Of a stretch of DNA of 64,000 bases, positions 8,020-17,213 are shown piece after piece. The position numbers were made by a program, and so were the translations under genes. Each line of letters begins with the position of its first letter. Position 1 is the first letter of the stretch. Source of the stretch: Lachnospiraceae bacterium (GTDB taxonomy: Bacteria; Bacillota; Clostridia; Lachnospirales; Lachnospiraceae); the NCBI GenBank assembly GCA_017513125.1, contig JAFWDI010000002.1:118739-182738 (forward strand), read 5' to 3'. The notes beneath the pieces are model-generated. The model saw nothing but the letters and a program-made list of their open reading frames with translations. It had not been told where the DNA came from and searched no databases.

Positions 8020-9951
8020 TCAAAACGTTCCGATGTCCAGCGCCGCGAAGTACCCCTGCGCCGTCGCCTCGCCGATCCGGGCAGGCATGCGCGCGTCGCC
8101 GATGATGTCGACGAACGGAGCACTGTCCGCGATCCGGAGATAGAGCTCCCGGTCCGCCTTCATGCCGACTGCGTGGAACACGGAGTCCGCGCGCAGGGAC
8201 TTCTCCTCGCCCGCTTCCTCATACACGACCGCGTCCCCGGTGATCTCCTTTACGGTCACGTGCTCCTTCAGCTCCACACCGTACTTGTCGACCGCGTACA
8301 TGACGCCCCACTTATAGCTGGTCCCGACTCCCATGAGGCAGTCGAACGCCTCGAGCACGGTCACATGCTTTCCCTGCTCCGCGAGCCATGCCGCCGTCTC
8401 AACGCCGGAAAGGCCGCCGCCGATGATGACGATCTCGTCTCCTTCCGCGAGATCAGGATGATAATAGACGTCCAGCACGCCTTTCGCCCGGTCGATGCCG
8501 GGGATCGCCGACGGCGTCACCTGATGCGCGCCCGTCGCGACGATGACGTGATCCGGCGCCATTTCCGCCACGAACTCCGGAGTCGCCTCGGTGTTCAGCA
8601 TGACCCGGAATTTCCCGCTCGCGGCCGTATTCTGCAGATACTTCACGTAGCGCTGCAGATCGGGCTTCAGATCGTCATGTTCCGCGTACAGCAGCGTTCC
8701 GCCGATGCGGTCCTTACGCTCGACCAGCGTCACGTCGTGTCCGCGCTCCGCCGCGGTCAGCGCCGCCTGCACGCCGCCCGGGCCGCCGCCTATGACCAGG
8801 ACCTTCTTCGGGTCCTTCGCTTTCCCGGCGTCCTCCGGGAACCCGATCCGCGTCTCGTGCGCGGTCACCGGGTTCACGCTGCAGTGGAAGAAACGCGTGG
8901 CATTGTCCCCGTCGGTGCAGCGCATGCAGCGCAGGCACGGGATGACCTCGTCCTCGCGGCCTGCCTTCACCTTATTCGGCATGCAGGGATCCGCGATCAG
9001 CGCGCGCGACAGCGACACGCCGTCCGCGTCGCCCGAGGCAATGATCTCCTCCGCCATCTCCGCGCTCATGATCGAGCCCAGCAGGAACATGGGGATGCGC
9101 ACCTTCCCGGTCGCCCGGATGCGCCGAATGAACTCCCGGTTCAGCATCCAGGGCATGTAGGTGCTCGGCATGCTGTAGATCCAGCCGTCCGTCGTGATCT
9201 CCGCCAGATCGATATACTCCTGCGCCCGGCTGAGGAATTCCGCGATATCTTCCGGCGTGAAGCCGCCCTCGACGCGTTCGCTGCCGCTGATGCGGATCGT
9301 GATCAGCATCCGGTTTCCGACGCGCTCGCGCATGCGCTTCAGGCACATCAGCGGGAAGCGCATCCTGTTCTCGAAGCTGCCGCCGTACTCATCGGTGCGG
9401 GTGTTGATGAACGGGGAGAAAAACTGCGCGAACAGCCACGAGTGGCCGGCGTGCACATGGGCCATATCGAAGCCCGCTTTCAGGCAGTATTCCGCGGACG
9501 ACGCGTACGCCTCCGCGACGTCGTCCATATCCTTTTCGGTCATCTGGGTGATCAGCATCGGAACGTCGCCGTACTGCGTGATCTCGGTCACCGGTCCCAG
9601 CAGGTTCCGGTCATTGTACCAGGTGCGCGCGTTCCGGCCGCCGTGCGTCAGTTCGGCGCTCGCGAGGGCGCCGTGAGACCGGATCGCCTCCGACATCTCT
9701 CCGAAGATGTTCAGGTTCTTATCGAGCAGTTTGATCGGCGGAGTGTGGGTCGAGCCGTCACAGATCGGGACCTCGCCGAGGTTCACGATCGCCGCGCCGC
9801 CTTTCGCCTTATGCTCCAGATATCCGACGTACTGATCCGTCGGGCGTCCGTCCACGACCTGGAACAGCATGTTCGGCGCGGACATGATCCGGTTCTTCAG
9901 AATACGTCCGCGCACTTCCAGCGGCGCAAACAAATGCGGATATTTCGTCAT
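8020..9951 (-). CDS. OYE-family NADH:flavin oxidoreductase 2
   Basis: 643 aa, same three-domain architecture as the reductase at 2284-4257: FMN TIM barrel, a 4Fe-4S site in CLRCMRC (C-x2-C-x2-C-x11-C) and a C-terminal FAD/NAD(P) domain starting with IGGGPGGVQAALTAAERGH. The active-site segment is HAGHSWLFAQF, again Trp in place of the usual Tyr. The start MTKYPHLFAPL follows AAAGGAG nine bases upstream. It stands 72 bases after malQ on the same strand and has its own terminator, so it may be read with malQ or alone. Likely reduces an activated alkene with electrons from NAD(P)H; substrate unknown. Confidence 0.88.
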   Translation of the reverse strand: MTKYPHLFAPLEVRGRILKNRIMSAPNMLFQVVDGRPTDQYVGYLEHKAKGGAAIVNLGEVPICDGSTHTPPIKLLDKNLNIFGEMSEAIRSHGALASAELTHGGRNARTWYNDRNLLGPVTEITQYGDVPMLITQMTEKDMDDVAEAYASSAEYCLKAGFDMAHVHAGHSWLFAQFFSPFINTRTDEYGGSFENRMRFPLMCLKRMRERVGNRMLITIRISGSERVEGGFTPEDIAEFLSRAQEYIDLAEITTDGWIYSMPSTYMPWMLNREFIRRIRATGKVRIPMFLLGSIMSAEMAEEIIASGDADGVSLSRALIADPCMPNKVKAGREDEVIPCLRCMRCTDGDNATRFFHCSVNPVTAHETRIGFPEDAGKAKDPKKVLVIGGGPGGVQAALTAAERGHDVTLVERKDRIGGTLLYAEHDDLKPDLQRYVKYLQNTAASGKFRVMLNTEATPEFVAEMAPDHVIVATGAHQVTPSAIPGIDRAKGVLDVYYHPDLAEGDEIVIIGGGLSGVETAAWLAEQGKHVTVLEAFDCLMGVGTSYKWGVMYAVDKYGVELKEHVTVKEITGDAVVYEEAGEEKSLRADSVFHAVGMKADRELYLRIADSAPFVDIIGDARMPARIGEATAQGYFAALDIGTF

Positions 9952-10023
9952 CGTATGATCTCCTTTCCGTGAAGGCGTGCCGGAAGGCCGGGCCGCGGAC
10001 CGCTCCGCGCCCTTTCACCGTCC

Positions 10024-11547
10024 TCACCTCCCATACATCTTCGTCATCGCCCGGAGCCGCGCGGCCAGTGCCTCCGCCCCCGAACCCGTGATCTGCTCCG
10101 CGGTAACGCGCCAGCTCCAGTTCTCGTCTGACACCGTGCCCGGTTCGTTCATACGCGCCTCGCTGCCCAGCCCGAGGACGTCCTGCAGCTGCATCATAAA
10201 CAGGTCCGCCGCAGAGGCCATGCCGCCGCGGATCACGCCCCAGAGCGGTCCTTCCTCGTCATTCAGTCCGAGATAGGCCTTCGCGAACGCGGTTTCCTCC
10301 TCCGGGCCGTGCGCGAGCCAGCCGGCCAGGGTGTCATTGTCATGCGTGCCGGTGTAGCACACGCAGTTCTTTTCATATTTATGCGGCAGATAAGCGCTGT
10401 CCGCCTTCGGATCGAACGCGAACTGCAGGACTTTCATGCCCGGCAGTTTCGAGTCTTCCAGCAGCCGGAACACGTCCTCCGTGAGCGTGCCCAGGTCCTC
10501 CGCGATCATCTCCAGTTCATTGAACCACGAAGTCAGGCGGCCGATCAGGTCCATGCCCGGGCCCGGTTCCCAGCGTCCCTCCTTCGCGGTCTTCGCGTCT
10601 GCCGGGATGCTGTAATAGCTCGCGAAGCCCCGGAAATGATCGATCCGGAGCACGTCCACGAGGCCGCTCAGCCAGCCGATCCGGTCGATCCACCACCGGT
10701 AACCAGTCTCGCGGATGAAATCCCAGTCGTAGAGCGGGTTCCCCCAGAGCTGTCCCTCCTCGGAAAAATAATCCGGCGGGCAGCCCGCCACGCGCGTCGG
10801 GCGGCCGTCCGCGTCCAGCTGGAAGCAGTGCCGGTGCGCCCACACATCCGCGGAATCCAGCGGGACGTAGATCGGGATGTCCCCGATGATCTTTATTCCT
10901 TTCTCCCGCGCATATGCCCGCAGTTTATCCCACTGCGTCCGGAAAACGAACTGGACGAACGCCTGATAGTCCGCCTCGCCGCGAAGCTCCCCGGTGTCGG
11001 GCAGTTCCCTGCTGTTCCGGTACTCCGCGGGCCATTCGGTCCAGGACGCCCCGCCGAACTGTTTCTTCAGCGCGCGGTAGAGGCAGTAATCGCGGAGCCA
11101 GCGGTCATTCGCCTCGCAGAACGCGCGGAGCCCGCCGCGAAGCTCCGCGAATTCCTCATCCGCGGCTTCGTGAAAGCGCGTCCACGCATACCGCAGCACC
11201 GCGTCCTTGGCGGCACGGGCCTTCACATGATCGACCCGGCTGCCGCCGGCGCCGGCCCGCTTCCCGTGAATCTCCCTGAATATCTGCTCCACGGTCTCCC
11301 CCGCGATGAGCCCCGCTTCGACCAGTCCCTCGGGGTCGATCCAGGCCGGATCGCAGGCGAACGCCGAGTCCGTCTGGTAGGGCGAAGCTCCTCCCGAAGG
11401 CTGCCCCATCGGCAGGATCTGCCAGCAGGACTGTCCCGCGTCAGCCAGAAAGTCCAGGAACCTCCGCGCTCCCGCGCCGAGGTCCCCGATACCGTATTCG
11501 GACGGCAGTGCCGTCACCGGAAGAATGATGCCGCTCGATCGATGCAT
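10024..11547 (-). CDS. malQ: 4-alpha-glucanotransferase (GH77)
   Basis: 507 aa cytoplasmic amylomaltase that transfers alpha-1,4-glucan segments in maltodextrin or glycogen metabolism. The N-terminus RSSGIILPVTALPSEYGIGD is diagnostic for GH77. The catalytic nucleophile is the Asp of VLRIDHFRGF, the general acid the Glu of IAEDLGT, and the third acid lies in GTHDNDT. Length is normal for the bacterial single-domain form. The start at 11547 has a GGAGG about 11 bases upstream, somewhat far. Other glycogen genes are absent from the window; its flanks are two OYE-type reductases, so the neighbourhood gives no pathway context. Confidence 0.93.
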   Translation of the reverse strand: MHRSSGIILPVTALPSEYGIGDLGAGARRFLDFLADAGQSCWQILPMGQPSGGASPYQTDSAFACDPAWIDPEGLVEAGLIAGETVEQIFREIHGKRAGAGGSRVDHVKARAAKDAVLRYAWTRFHEAADEEFAELRGGLRAFCEANDRWLRDYCLYRALKKQFGGASWTEWPAEYRNSRELPDTGELRGEADYQAFVQFVFRTQWDKLRAYAREKGIKIIGDIPIYVPLDSADVWAHRHCFQLDADGRPTRVAGCPPDYFSEEGQLWGNPLYDWDFIRETGYRWWIDRIGWLSGLVDVLRIDHFRGFASYYSIPADAKTAKEGRWEPGPGMDLIGRLTSWFNELEMIAEDLGTLTEDVFRLLEDSKLPGMKVLQFAFDPKADSAYLPHKYEKNCVCYTGTHDNDTLAGWLAHGPEEETAFAKAYLGLNDEEGPLWGVIRGGMASAADLFMMQLQDVLGLGSEARMNEPGTVSDENWSWRVTAEQITGSGAEALAARLRAMTKMYGR

Positions 11548-11681
11548 TTGCTTTTAAGCCTCCATAAGGGTCGCGCTCGGACTGGTAGTCCGAGCCGCGA
11601 TCCGGCTTCGCCGGACATATCCCCGCCTGCGGCGGGCACATGCCATATCGCTGCGGCGAATTCCGATGAATTCGCCTCCGC

Positions 11682-13637
11682 TCAGATATCCAGCGCGCGA
11701 TAGTAGCCCTGCGTCACCGCATCGACCACGCGGCCGGCCTTAATGCTGTCGCCGATCTCGAAGACGCGCGGCGCGGCATTGTAGAAACTGTCAGCTAATT
11801 CGCGGTCAGGCTTCATGCCCGCGGCGAGCAGTATTGAATCGGCCTCCAGGGTGATCTCGCCATCCGGTCCCCCGCAAACCAGCCCGGCATCGGTCACGGC
11901 TTTAGCCACAGTGTTCGTAAGGATCTTAATGCCGCTCTCCCTGATGTACATGTTCATAGCGTTTTTATGCATGAAGTACGCGTCCGGCGCCCAGTCATCC
12001 CTCATCTCGACGATCGTGACATCCTTCCCCAGGCCGTCCAGGTAGATGCTCGCTTCGGCTCCGACATGGCCGCCTCCGATGATGACCACCTTTTGTCCCA
12101 GCGCGGGGGGATCCTGATGCAGCGCCTCCAGCCCTGCGACCTTTCCGCTGGCCATGCCTTCCTCGATACCGGGAATCGGCGGGATGATCTGGTTCGCTCC
12201 GATTGCTACCATTATCACATCGGGCTCCATCGCGGCAGCCTCCTCCGCAGTCAGCGCATGCCCGAGATGCACTTCGACGCCCTCGCGTGCGAGCCGGCCC
12301 TCGAGGACCTTTACGAAGTTGAACATATCCTGCTTAAACGGCATGTGCTGCTCCGCGCGCAGCGCGCCGCCGAGCGCCGGCGCCTTCTCATACAGGCTGA
12401 CGCTGTGCCCGCGCTGCGCCGCCGTGATCGCCGCCTCCATGCCGCCGACGCCGCCGCCGACCACGATGACCTTCTTCGGCGTGGTCGCGGGCGGAGCCTG
12501 GAAGCTCTCGAGCTCGTTCCCCACCACCGGGTTAAACGCGCAGCAGAACGTGCGGTTCGTCAGGTAGTTATAGAAGCAGGTGTAGCACCGGCAGCAGCGG
12601 TTGATGTCGTCCGCATGCCCGGAAAATGCCTTCTCGGGGAAGTACGGGTCGCAGATCGACTGGCGCGCCAGCTCGATCAGGTCCGCCTTCCCGCTCGCGA
12701 TGATCTCCTCCATCTGGTCCGGGTCGTTCAGACCGCCCAGCGTCGCGACCGGGGTCTTCACGTGCTTTTTGATCTCTTCGGCCAGATAGACGTTGCATCC
12801 GTGGTCGCGGAACATCGAGGGATGCGTGATCGTGAACACGTCGTCGTCCTCGTGGACGCCGGCCGAAACGTGAAGGATGTCGACCTTTCCGTCGAGCGCC
12901 TTCGCCATCTCGATGCCGTCCTCAAGTCCGTAGCCGCCCTGAATCATCTCGGCGCCGCTCATACGGAACTCGATCGGGTAGTTCCCGCAGGCCTTGCGGA
13001 TCTTCTCGATCACGAGCAGCGGGAAGCGCATGCGGTTCTCAAGCGAGCCGCCCCAGCGGTCGATCCGATGATTCATGCTCGGGGACATGAACTGATGCAG
13101 GAGCCAGCCGTGGCCGCCGTGGATCAGGATCATGTCAAAGCCGACGTCCTTGCAGAACTTCGCGGCGTTCGCGAAGCAGTCCGTGATGCGCTCGATGTCC
13201 TCCTCGGTCATCGCCTTCACGGGCAGGCCCTCGGGGTTCACCTCGTCGTTCGGGCCGTAGATGTCCGGGATCGTGTTCTCGCCGTGGCTGCGCGCGCCCG
13301 CGTACTTTCCGCCGTGGGCGAGCTCCATGACGGCGAGGCAGTTATGCCGGTGCAGGTGGTTCACGACCTCCTTCAGCGAGGGATAGCTCATGACGTCGTA
13401 GAGCTTCACTTCCTTCGTATGCGTGCGGCCGTCGGGATCGACGATGCCCAGGCCCAGGCACACCGACGAAAGTCCGCCGCGTCCGCGGTTCTCATGAAAC
13501 GCGATATCTTCCTTCCGCATGCAGCTGTCGGAATCCATCTCGGGACTCGACATGGGAGCGCCGAGAATGCGGTTCTTAAAGGTCAGGTTCCCTACTCGGA
13601 AGGGGCTGGCCAGATTCGGATAATACTTGTTTTTCAT
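11682..13637 (-). CDS. OYE-family NADH:flavin oxidoreductase 3
   Basis: 651 aa paralogue of the three other OYE-type reductases here. FMN TIM barrel with active-site segment HGGHGWLLHQF (Trp where Tyr is usual), a 4Fe-4S site within CCRCYTC ending at CCAFNP, and a FAD/NAD(P) domain with VGGGVGGMEAAITAAQRGH and a second GGGHVGAEASIY motif. The start MKNKYYPNLA follows AAAGGAG. It lies between gapA and malQ on the minus strand; 134 bases with several small hairpins separate it from malQ. NAD(P)H-dependent reduction of a conjugated C=C bond is likely; substrate unknown. Confidence 0.88.
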   Translation of the reverse strand: MKNKYYPNLASPFRVGNLTFKNRILGAPMSSPEMDSDSCMRKEDIAFHENRGRGGLSSVCLGLGIVDPDGRTHTKEVKLYDVMSYPSLKEVVNHLHRHNCLAVMELAHGGKYAGARSHGENTIPDIYGPNDEVNPEGLPVKAMTEEDIERITDCFANAAKFCKDVGFDMILIHGGHGWLLHQFMSPSMNHRIDRWGGSLENRMRFPLLVIEKIRKACGNYPIEFRMSGAEMIQGGYGLEDGIEMAKALDGKVDILHVSAGVHEDDDVFTITHPSMFRDHGCNVYLAEEIKKHVKTPVATLGGLNDPDQMEEIIASGKADLIELARQSICDPYFPEKAFSGHADDINRCCRCYTCFYNYLTNRTFCCAFNPVVGNELESFQAPPATTPKKVIVVGGGVGGMEAAITAAQRGHSVSLYEKAPALGGALRAEQHMPFKQDMFNFVKVLEGRLAREGVEVHLGHALTAEEAAAMEPDVIMVAIGANQIIPPIPGIEEGMASGKVAGLEALHQDPPALGQKVVIIGGGHVGAEASIYLDGLGKDVTIVEMRDDWAPDAYFMHKNAMNMYIRESGIKILTNTVAKAVTDAGLVCGGPDGEITLEADSILLAAGMKPDRELADSFYNAAPRVFEIGDSIKAGRVVDAVTQGYYRALDI

Positions 13638-13660
13638 CTCGATCTCCTTTTATGCTCTCA

Positions 13661-13776
13661 AGGGCAATGCCGTCGGGCCGTTTATCACTGCCGCCCTTTT
13701 TCTGTATCGTTCTTCTTTAGTGTATTAAAAAATGTCCGCGTCCGCAATGAAACCTTGCGCGGGCAGGCATTGCCCT
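13661..13776. repeat. Inverted repeat in the OYE3-gapA intergenic region
   Basis: AGGGCAATGCC at 13661-13671 is matched by its reverse complement GGCATTGCCCT at 13766-13776, about 95 bases away. One arm lies just upstream of OYE3, the other directly beside the gapA terminator. Each arm contains the CATTG/CAATG core that recurs in the window. Confidence 0.5.
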
Positions 13777-13812
13777 CAAAAAAAGAGCTGCCGCACCGCA
13801 GTGTAGCAGCTC
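13777..13812 (-). terminator. Intrinsic terminator after gapA
   Basis: On the minus strand GAGCTGC (13812-13806) and GCAGCTC (13791-13785) pair and are followed by seven T residues. It marks the end of the five-gene operon running from the AsnB-like gene to gapA. Confidence 0.85.
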
Positions 13813-13850
13813 CGTTCCTTTTTTCGGTCTTCGCAGACCTCCGCAGGGGT

Positions 13851-14879
13851 TTACACACCCGCTTCCTGATCCCTGTGGCCCATGTACTCGGTCATGCTGA
13901 CGAGCTGGTTCGCATAGCCCCACTCGTTATCATACCAGGCGATCAGCTTCACGAAAGTGTCGTCCAGCATGATGCCGGCCTTCGAGTCGAACACGCAGGT
14001 GCAGAAGTCACCGCGGATATCCTGGGAGACGATCTCGTCGGTGTTATACTCCAGGATGCCCTTCAGCTCGTTCTCGCTGGCCTTCTTCATGGCCTCGCAG
14101 ATCTCCTCGTAGGTCGTGGGCTTCGTCAGCTGCGCGGTCAGGTCGACCACGGAGACGTCCGCCGCGGGGATACGGAAGCTCATGCCGGTCATCTTACCCT
14201 TCACGGCGGGCAGGACCTTACCGACGGCCTTCGCCGCGCCGGTGCTCGACGGAATGATGTTTCCGTACACCGAACGGCCGATGCGCCAGTCCTTCTCGTC
14301 CTTCGCGTCGACGGCCTTCTGCTTCGAGGTCGAAGCGTGGACGGTCGTCATCAGCGCGCGCTCGATGCCGAAGTTATCCAGCAGGACCTTCGTCAGCGGA
14401 GCCAGGCAGTTCGTCGTGCAGGACGCGTTCGAAACGATCTTCATCGAAGGATCGTAATCCTTCTCGTTCACGCCCATGACGAACGTCGGGGTCGAGGCAT
14501 CCTTACCGGGGGCGGAAAGGATGACCTTCTTCGCGCCGCCCACGAAATGCTTCGCAGCGCCTTCCTCGGTCAGGTACTTGCCGGTCGCCTCGATGATGTA
14601 CTCGGCGCCCACGGACGCCCAGTCGATCTTCTCGGGATCGTCTTCCGTGAAGACGGGGATGCGCTTTCCGCCGACCACGAGAGCGTCGCCGTCGATGTCT
14701 ACCTGATCATACAGACGTCCGAATACGCTGTCGTACTCGAGCTGATATTTCATGCGCTTCAGATCCGCTTTTCTGTAATTAATAGCGACTACGTCAATGT
14801 CGGTCTCGCGCTGCAGGAGGATCCGCAGGATCACTCTGGAAATACGTCCGAAACCACTGATACCAACTTTAACTGCCAT
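13851..14879 (-). CDS. gapA: Glyceraldehyde-3-phosphate dehydrogenase
   Basis: 342 aa type I phosphorylating GAPDH of glycolysis. The N-terminal Rossmann motif VGISGFGRISRVILR, the catalytic Cys in SNASCTTNCLAP and the His in TTVHAST are all present. The start MAVKVGISG at 14879 follows AAGGAGAG and is preferred over an in-frame start seven codons upstream. It is the last gene in a minus-strand series, 84 bases after the inositol-phosphatase-like gene, and ends in a strong terminator. Pairing of a housekeeping GAPDH with PurF-like and AsnB-like genes is not a standard arrangement. Confidence 0.95.
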   Translation of the reverse strand: MAVKVGISGFGRISRVILRILLQRETDIDVVAINYRKADLKRMKYQLEYDSVFGRLYDQVDIDGDALVVGGKRIPVFTEDDPEKIDWASVGAEYIIEATGKYLTEEGAAKHFVGGAKKVILSAPGKDASTPTFVMGVNEKDYDPSMKIVSNASCTTNCLAPLTKVLLDNFGIERALMTTVHASTSKQKAVDAKDEKDWRIGRSVYGNIIPSSTGAAKAVGKVLPAVKGKMTGMSFRIPAADVSVVDLTAQLTKPTTYEEICEAMKKASENELKGILEYNTDEIVSQDIRGDFCTCVFDSKAGIMLDDTFVKLIAWYDNEWGYANQLVSMTEYMGHRDQEAGV

Positions 14880-14963
14880 ATTTTTCTCTCCTTCATACAA
14901 CTGAGTTTTTCCGGTCTTCAGTCTGGGCCTCCGCCCGGATCGTTAATTATTATACATCAATCT

Positions 14964-15734
14964 CTATATCTCTTCCAGTCTTATGACGGAATTCATGCCG
15001 ATGACCGATGATTTCTCGAACAGGCTGACTTCTCCGCCCTCTCCGTTCGTGACTTTTCCTCCGGCCTCCTCGATGATCACGGACGCCGCCGCGTAGTCCC
15101 AGGGGCACAGCCGCAGCTCGAAGAAAAGGTCCGCACGGCCGCAGGCCACATAGCACAGGTCGAGCGTCGACGAACCCGTCCGGCGCAGGTCCGCGGTCAG
15201 CTTCAGGTACTTCAGGTAAGCCGCGGCGGAGGCCTCGTTCAGCTCGGGATAGTACGAGCAGGTCCCGAAGAAGGTCAATGCCTGCTCCAGCGGCAGATCG
15301 CTCACCCGGATCGGCGCGCCGTTCAGGAACGCGCCCTGCCCGCGCATCGCGGAAAACAGCTCGTCGCGGTACGGATCGTAGACCGCGCCCGCGTACCGCT
15401 TCCCGTCCACCGCCACGCCGATCGAGACGCAGCTGTGCTTCAGCCCTTTCAGGAAATTATGCGTGCCGTCGATCGGATCCACGATGAAGAGCACGCCCTC
15501 CTCGCAGCGCTCGTTCACGTCGCTCTCCTCGCCGATGAAGTGCGAGCCCGGCGCGATCCGCGCGAGTTCCTCCTGGATGACGTCCTGGACCATCTTGTCA
15601 TACTTCGTGACGAAGTTCCCGGATCCTTCCTTGACGGAAACGCCGGCGCGGTCGGCGTCGGCGTTCAGGATGATCTGCCCGCAGCGCTTCGCGAGGGCGC
15701 AGACCTGTGTAAACTGTTCGTTCGTAAACATCAT
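14964..15734 (-). CDS. Inositol monophosphatase family protein
   Basis: 256 aa Mg-dependent phosphatase of the FIG/IMPase superfamily. It shows GEESDV (metal-binding Glu), DPIDGTHNF (Asp pair and Thr) and CPWDYAAASVII, the three family signatures. Substrates in the family include inositol-1-phosphate, fructose-1,6-bisphosphate, PAP and other sugar phosphates, so SuhB-like activity is only one option. Its ATG overlaps the stop of the PurF-like gene upstream, implying coupled translation and perhaps sequential action on a phosphoribosyl product (inference). Confidence 0.88.
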   Translation of the reverse strand: MMFTNEQFTQVCALAKRCGQIILNADADRAGVSVKEGSGNFVTKYDKMVQDVIQEELARIAPGSHFIGEESDVNERCEEGVLFIVDPIDGTHNFLKGLKHSCVSIGVAVDGKRYAGAVYDPYRDELFSAMRGQGAFLNGAPIRVSDLPLEQALTFFGTCSYYPELNEASAAAYLKYLKLTADLRRTGSSTLDLCYVACGRADLFFELRLCPWDYAAASVIIEEAGGKVTNGEGGEVSLFEKSSVIGMNSVIRLEEI

Positions 15735-17155
15735 TCTTTACCGTTCCAGCAATAAGTGCAGAGTTTGCAGGGCTCGATCCCCACAGAGTTCACCATGTCG
15801 TCGAGCCGGTGGAAGTTCAGCGTCGTGAAGTTCAGCTGCTTCCGGATGTCCTCGACCATCGCCTTATAGCAGGTGTGGTCCGGATCCGCGTAGTTCGCGA
15901 GCGTCTCCTGCGAGACGTTCTCTCCTTCACGGTCCCGGATGATCCGCCTGGTGATCAGGTCGAACTCCGAGTTCGTGCGCGAGAAGTTCAGGTACTTGCA
16001 CGGGAACACCAGCGGCGGGCAGGCGGGCCGGATATGGACTTCCTTCGCGCCGTTGTGATACAGGAATTCCGTGGTCTCGCGCAGCTGCGTGCCGCGGACG
16101 ATCGAGTCGTCGATCAGGACCATGCTCTTCCCGTGGATCAGCTCCTTCACGGGTATCAGTTTCATGCGCGCGACCAGATTCCGCTGGCTCTGGTTCGTGG
16201 GCATGAACGAACGCGGCCAGGTCGGCGTGTACTTAATGAACGGGCGGGCGAACGGAATGCCCGAGCGGTTCGAATAGCCGATCGCGTGAGGAACGCCGGA
16301 GTCCGGAACGCCCGCGACCATGTCCGCGTCCACGCCCTGACCGGAGGCCAGGTCTCTGCGCGCGAGCGCGTCGCCGCAGTTATAGCGCATCATCTCAACA
16401 TTGACCCCCTCGTATGTGGCGGTCGGATAGCCGTAGTAGATCCACAGGAACGTGCAGATGCGCATCTCGTTCCCGGCGGGCTTCACATCCTCGACGCCGT
16501 CGGGCGTGATGAACACGATCTCGCCCGGGCCGAGCTCCCGCACGTCTTCATAGCCGAGGTTAAAGTACGAATAGCTCTCGAAGGCGACACAGTATGCGTC
16601 CTCCTTCTTTCCGATGACCACCGGGGTGCGGCCCAGACGGTCGCGCGCGGCGAAGATGCCTTCCGGGGTCATCAGCAGCAGGGACATCGATCCCTCGACG
16701 ACCTCCTGCGCGTAGTGGATGCCGTCCGGGAAGCTCCCTTTCCCGCAGATCAGCGAGGCGACCAGCTCGACCGAGTTTACGACACCGGAGCTCGTCCCCA
16801 TGAAGTGCGTGGTTCCGGTGTCGAACGAGTTCTGCACGAGCTCCTCGGTATTATTGATCTTTCCGACCACGGTCAATGCGAAATCGCCCAGATGCGAACT
16901 CACCAGCAGCGGCTGCGGATCGTAGTCCGAGATGCAGCCGATTCCGACCGTGCCCTTCAGATCCAGCACGTCCCGCTCGAACTTCGTGCGGAACGGAGAG
17001 TTCTGAATGTTATGGATCGCGCGGTCGAAACCGCCCTCACGGTCGTAGACCGCCATGCCCGCGCGCCTGGTGCCCAGGTGCGAGTGATAGTCCGTTCCGA
17101 AAAACAGATCCGTCACGCAATCATGTTTAGATGCTACTCCGAAGAAACCACCCAT
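15731..17155 (-). CDS. PurF-like amidophosphoribosyltransferase without the glutaminase Cys
   Basis: 474 aa homologue of PurF. The C-terminal phosphoribosyltransferase half is intact: the PRPP loop VLIDDSIVRGTQ is at 346-357, and the flexible-loop segment near 313-330 and a C-terminal CKLCTYC Fe-S-type motif are present. The N-terminal Ntn-hydrolase half keeps its fold markers, but the mature protein begins Met-Gly-Gly-Phe-Phe-Gly where PurF has the catalytic Cys1. The ATG at 17155, with GAGG seven bases upstream, fixes this start; the in-frame TTG two codons earlier supplies no Cys either. It is expected to use free ammonia or another amine instead of glutamine, or to have a different role. 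Its stop overlaps the IMPase-like start. Confidence 0.85.
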   Translation of the reverse strand: MGGFFGVASKHDCVTDLFFGTDYHSHLGTRRAGMAVYDREGGFDRAIHNIQNSPFRTKFERDVLDLKGTVGIGCISDYDPQPLLVSSHLGDFALTVVGKINNTEELVQNSFDTGTTHFMGTSSGVVNSVELVASLICGKGSFPDGIHYAQEVVEGSMSLLLMTPEGIFAARDRLGRTPVVIGKKEDAYCVAFESYSYFNLGYEDVRELGPGEIVFITPDGVEDVKPAGNEMRICTFLWIYYGYPTATYEGVNVEMMRYNCGDALARRDLASGQGVDADMVAGVPDSGVPHAIGYSNRSGIPFARPFIKYTPTWPRSFMPTNQSQRNLVARMKLIPVKELIHGKSMVLIDDSIVRGTQLRETTEFLYHNGAKEVHIRPACPPLVFPCKYLNFSRTNSEFDLITRRIIRDREGENVSQETLANYADPDHTCYKAMVEDIRKQLNFTTLNFHRLDDMVNSVGIEPCKLCTYCWNGKE

Positions 17156-17213
17156 GATCAATCCTCAATTCTGTTAATTTGCCAAATCAGCATTTCCGAA
17201 TGCCGCCGTTATC

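Noticed and set aside
17155..17161. TTG start two codons earlier for the PurF-like gene, as an alternative N-terminus
   Set aside because: It would add only two residues and no Cys; the spacing from GAGG favours the ATG at 17155.
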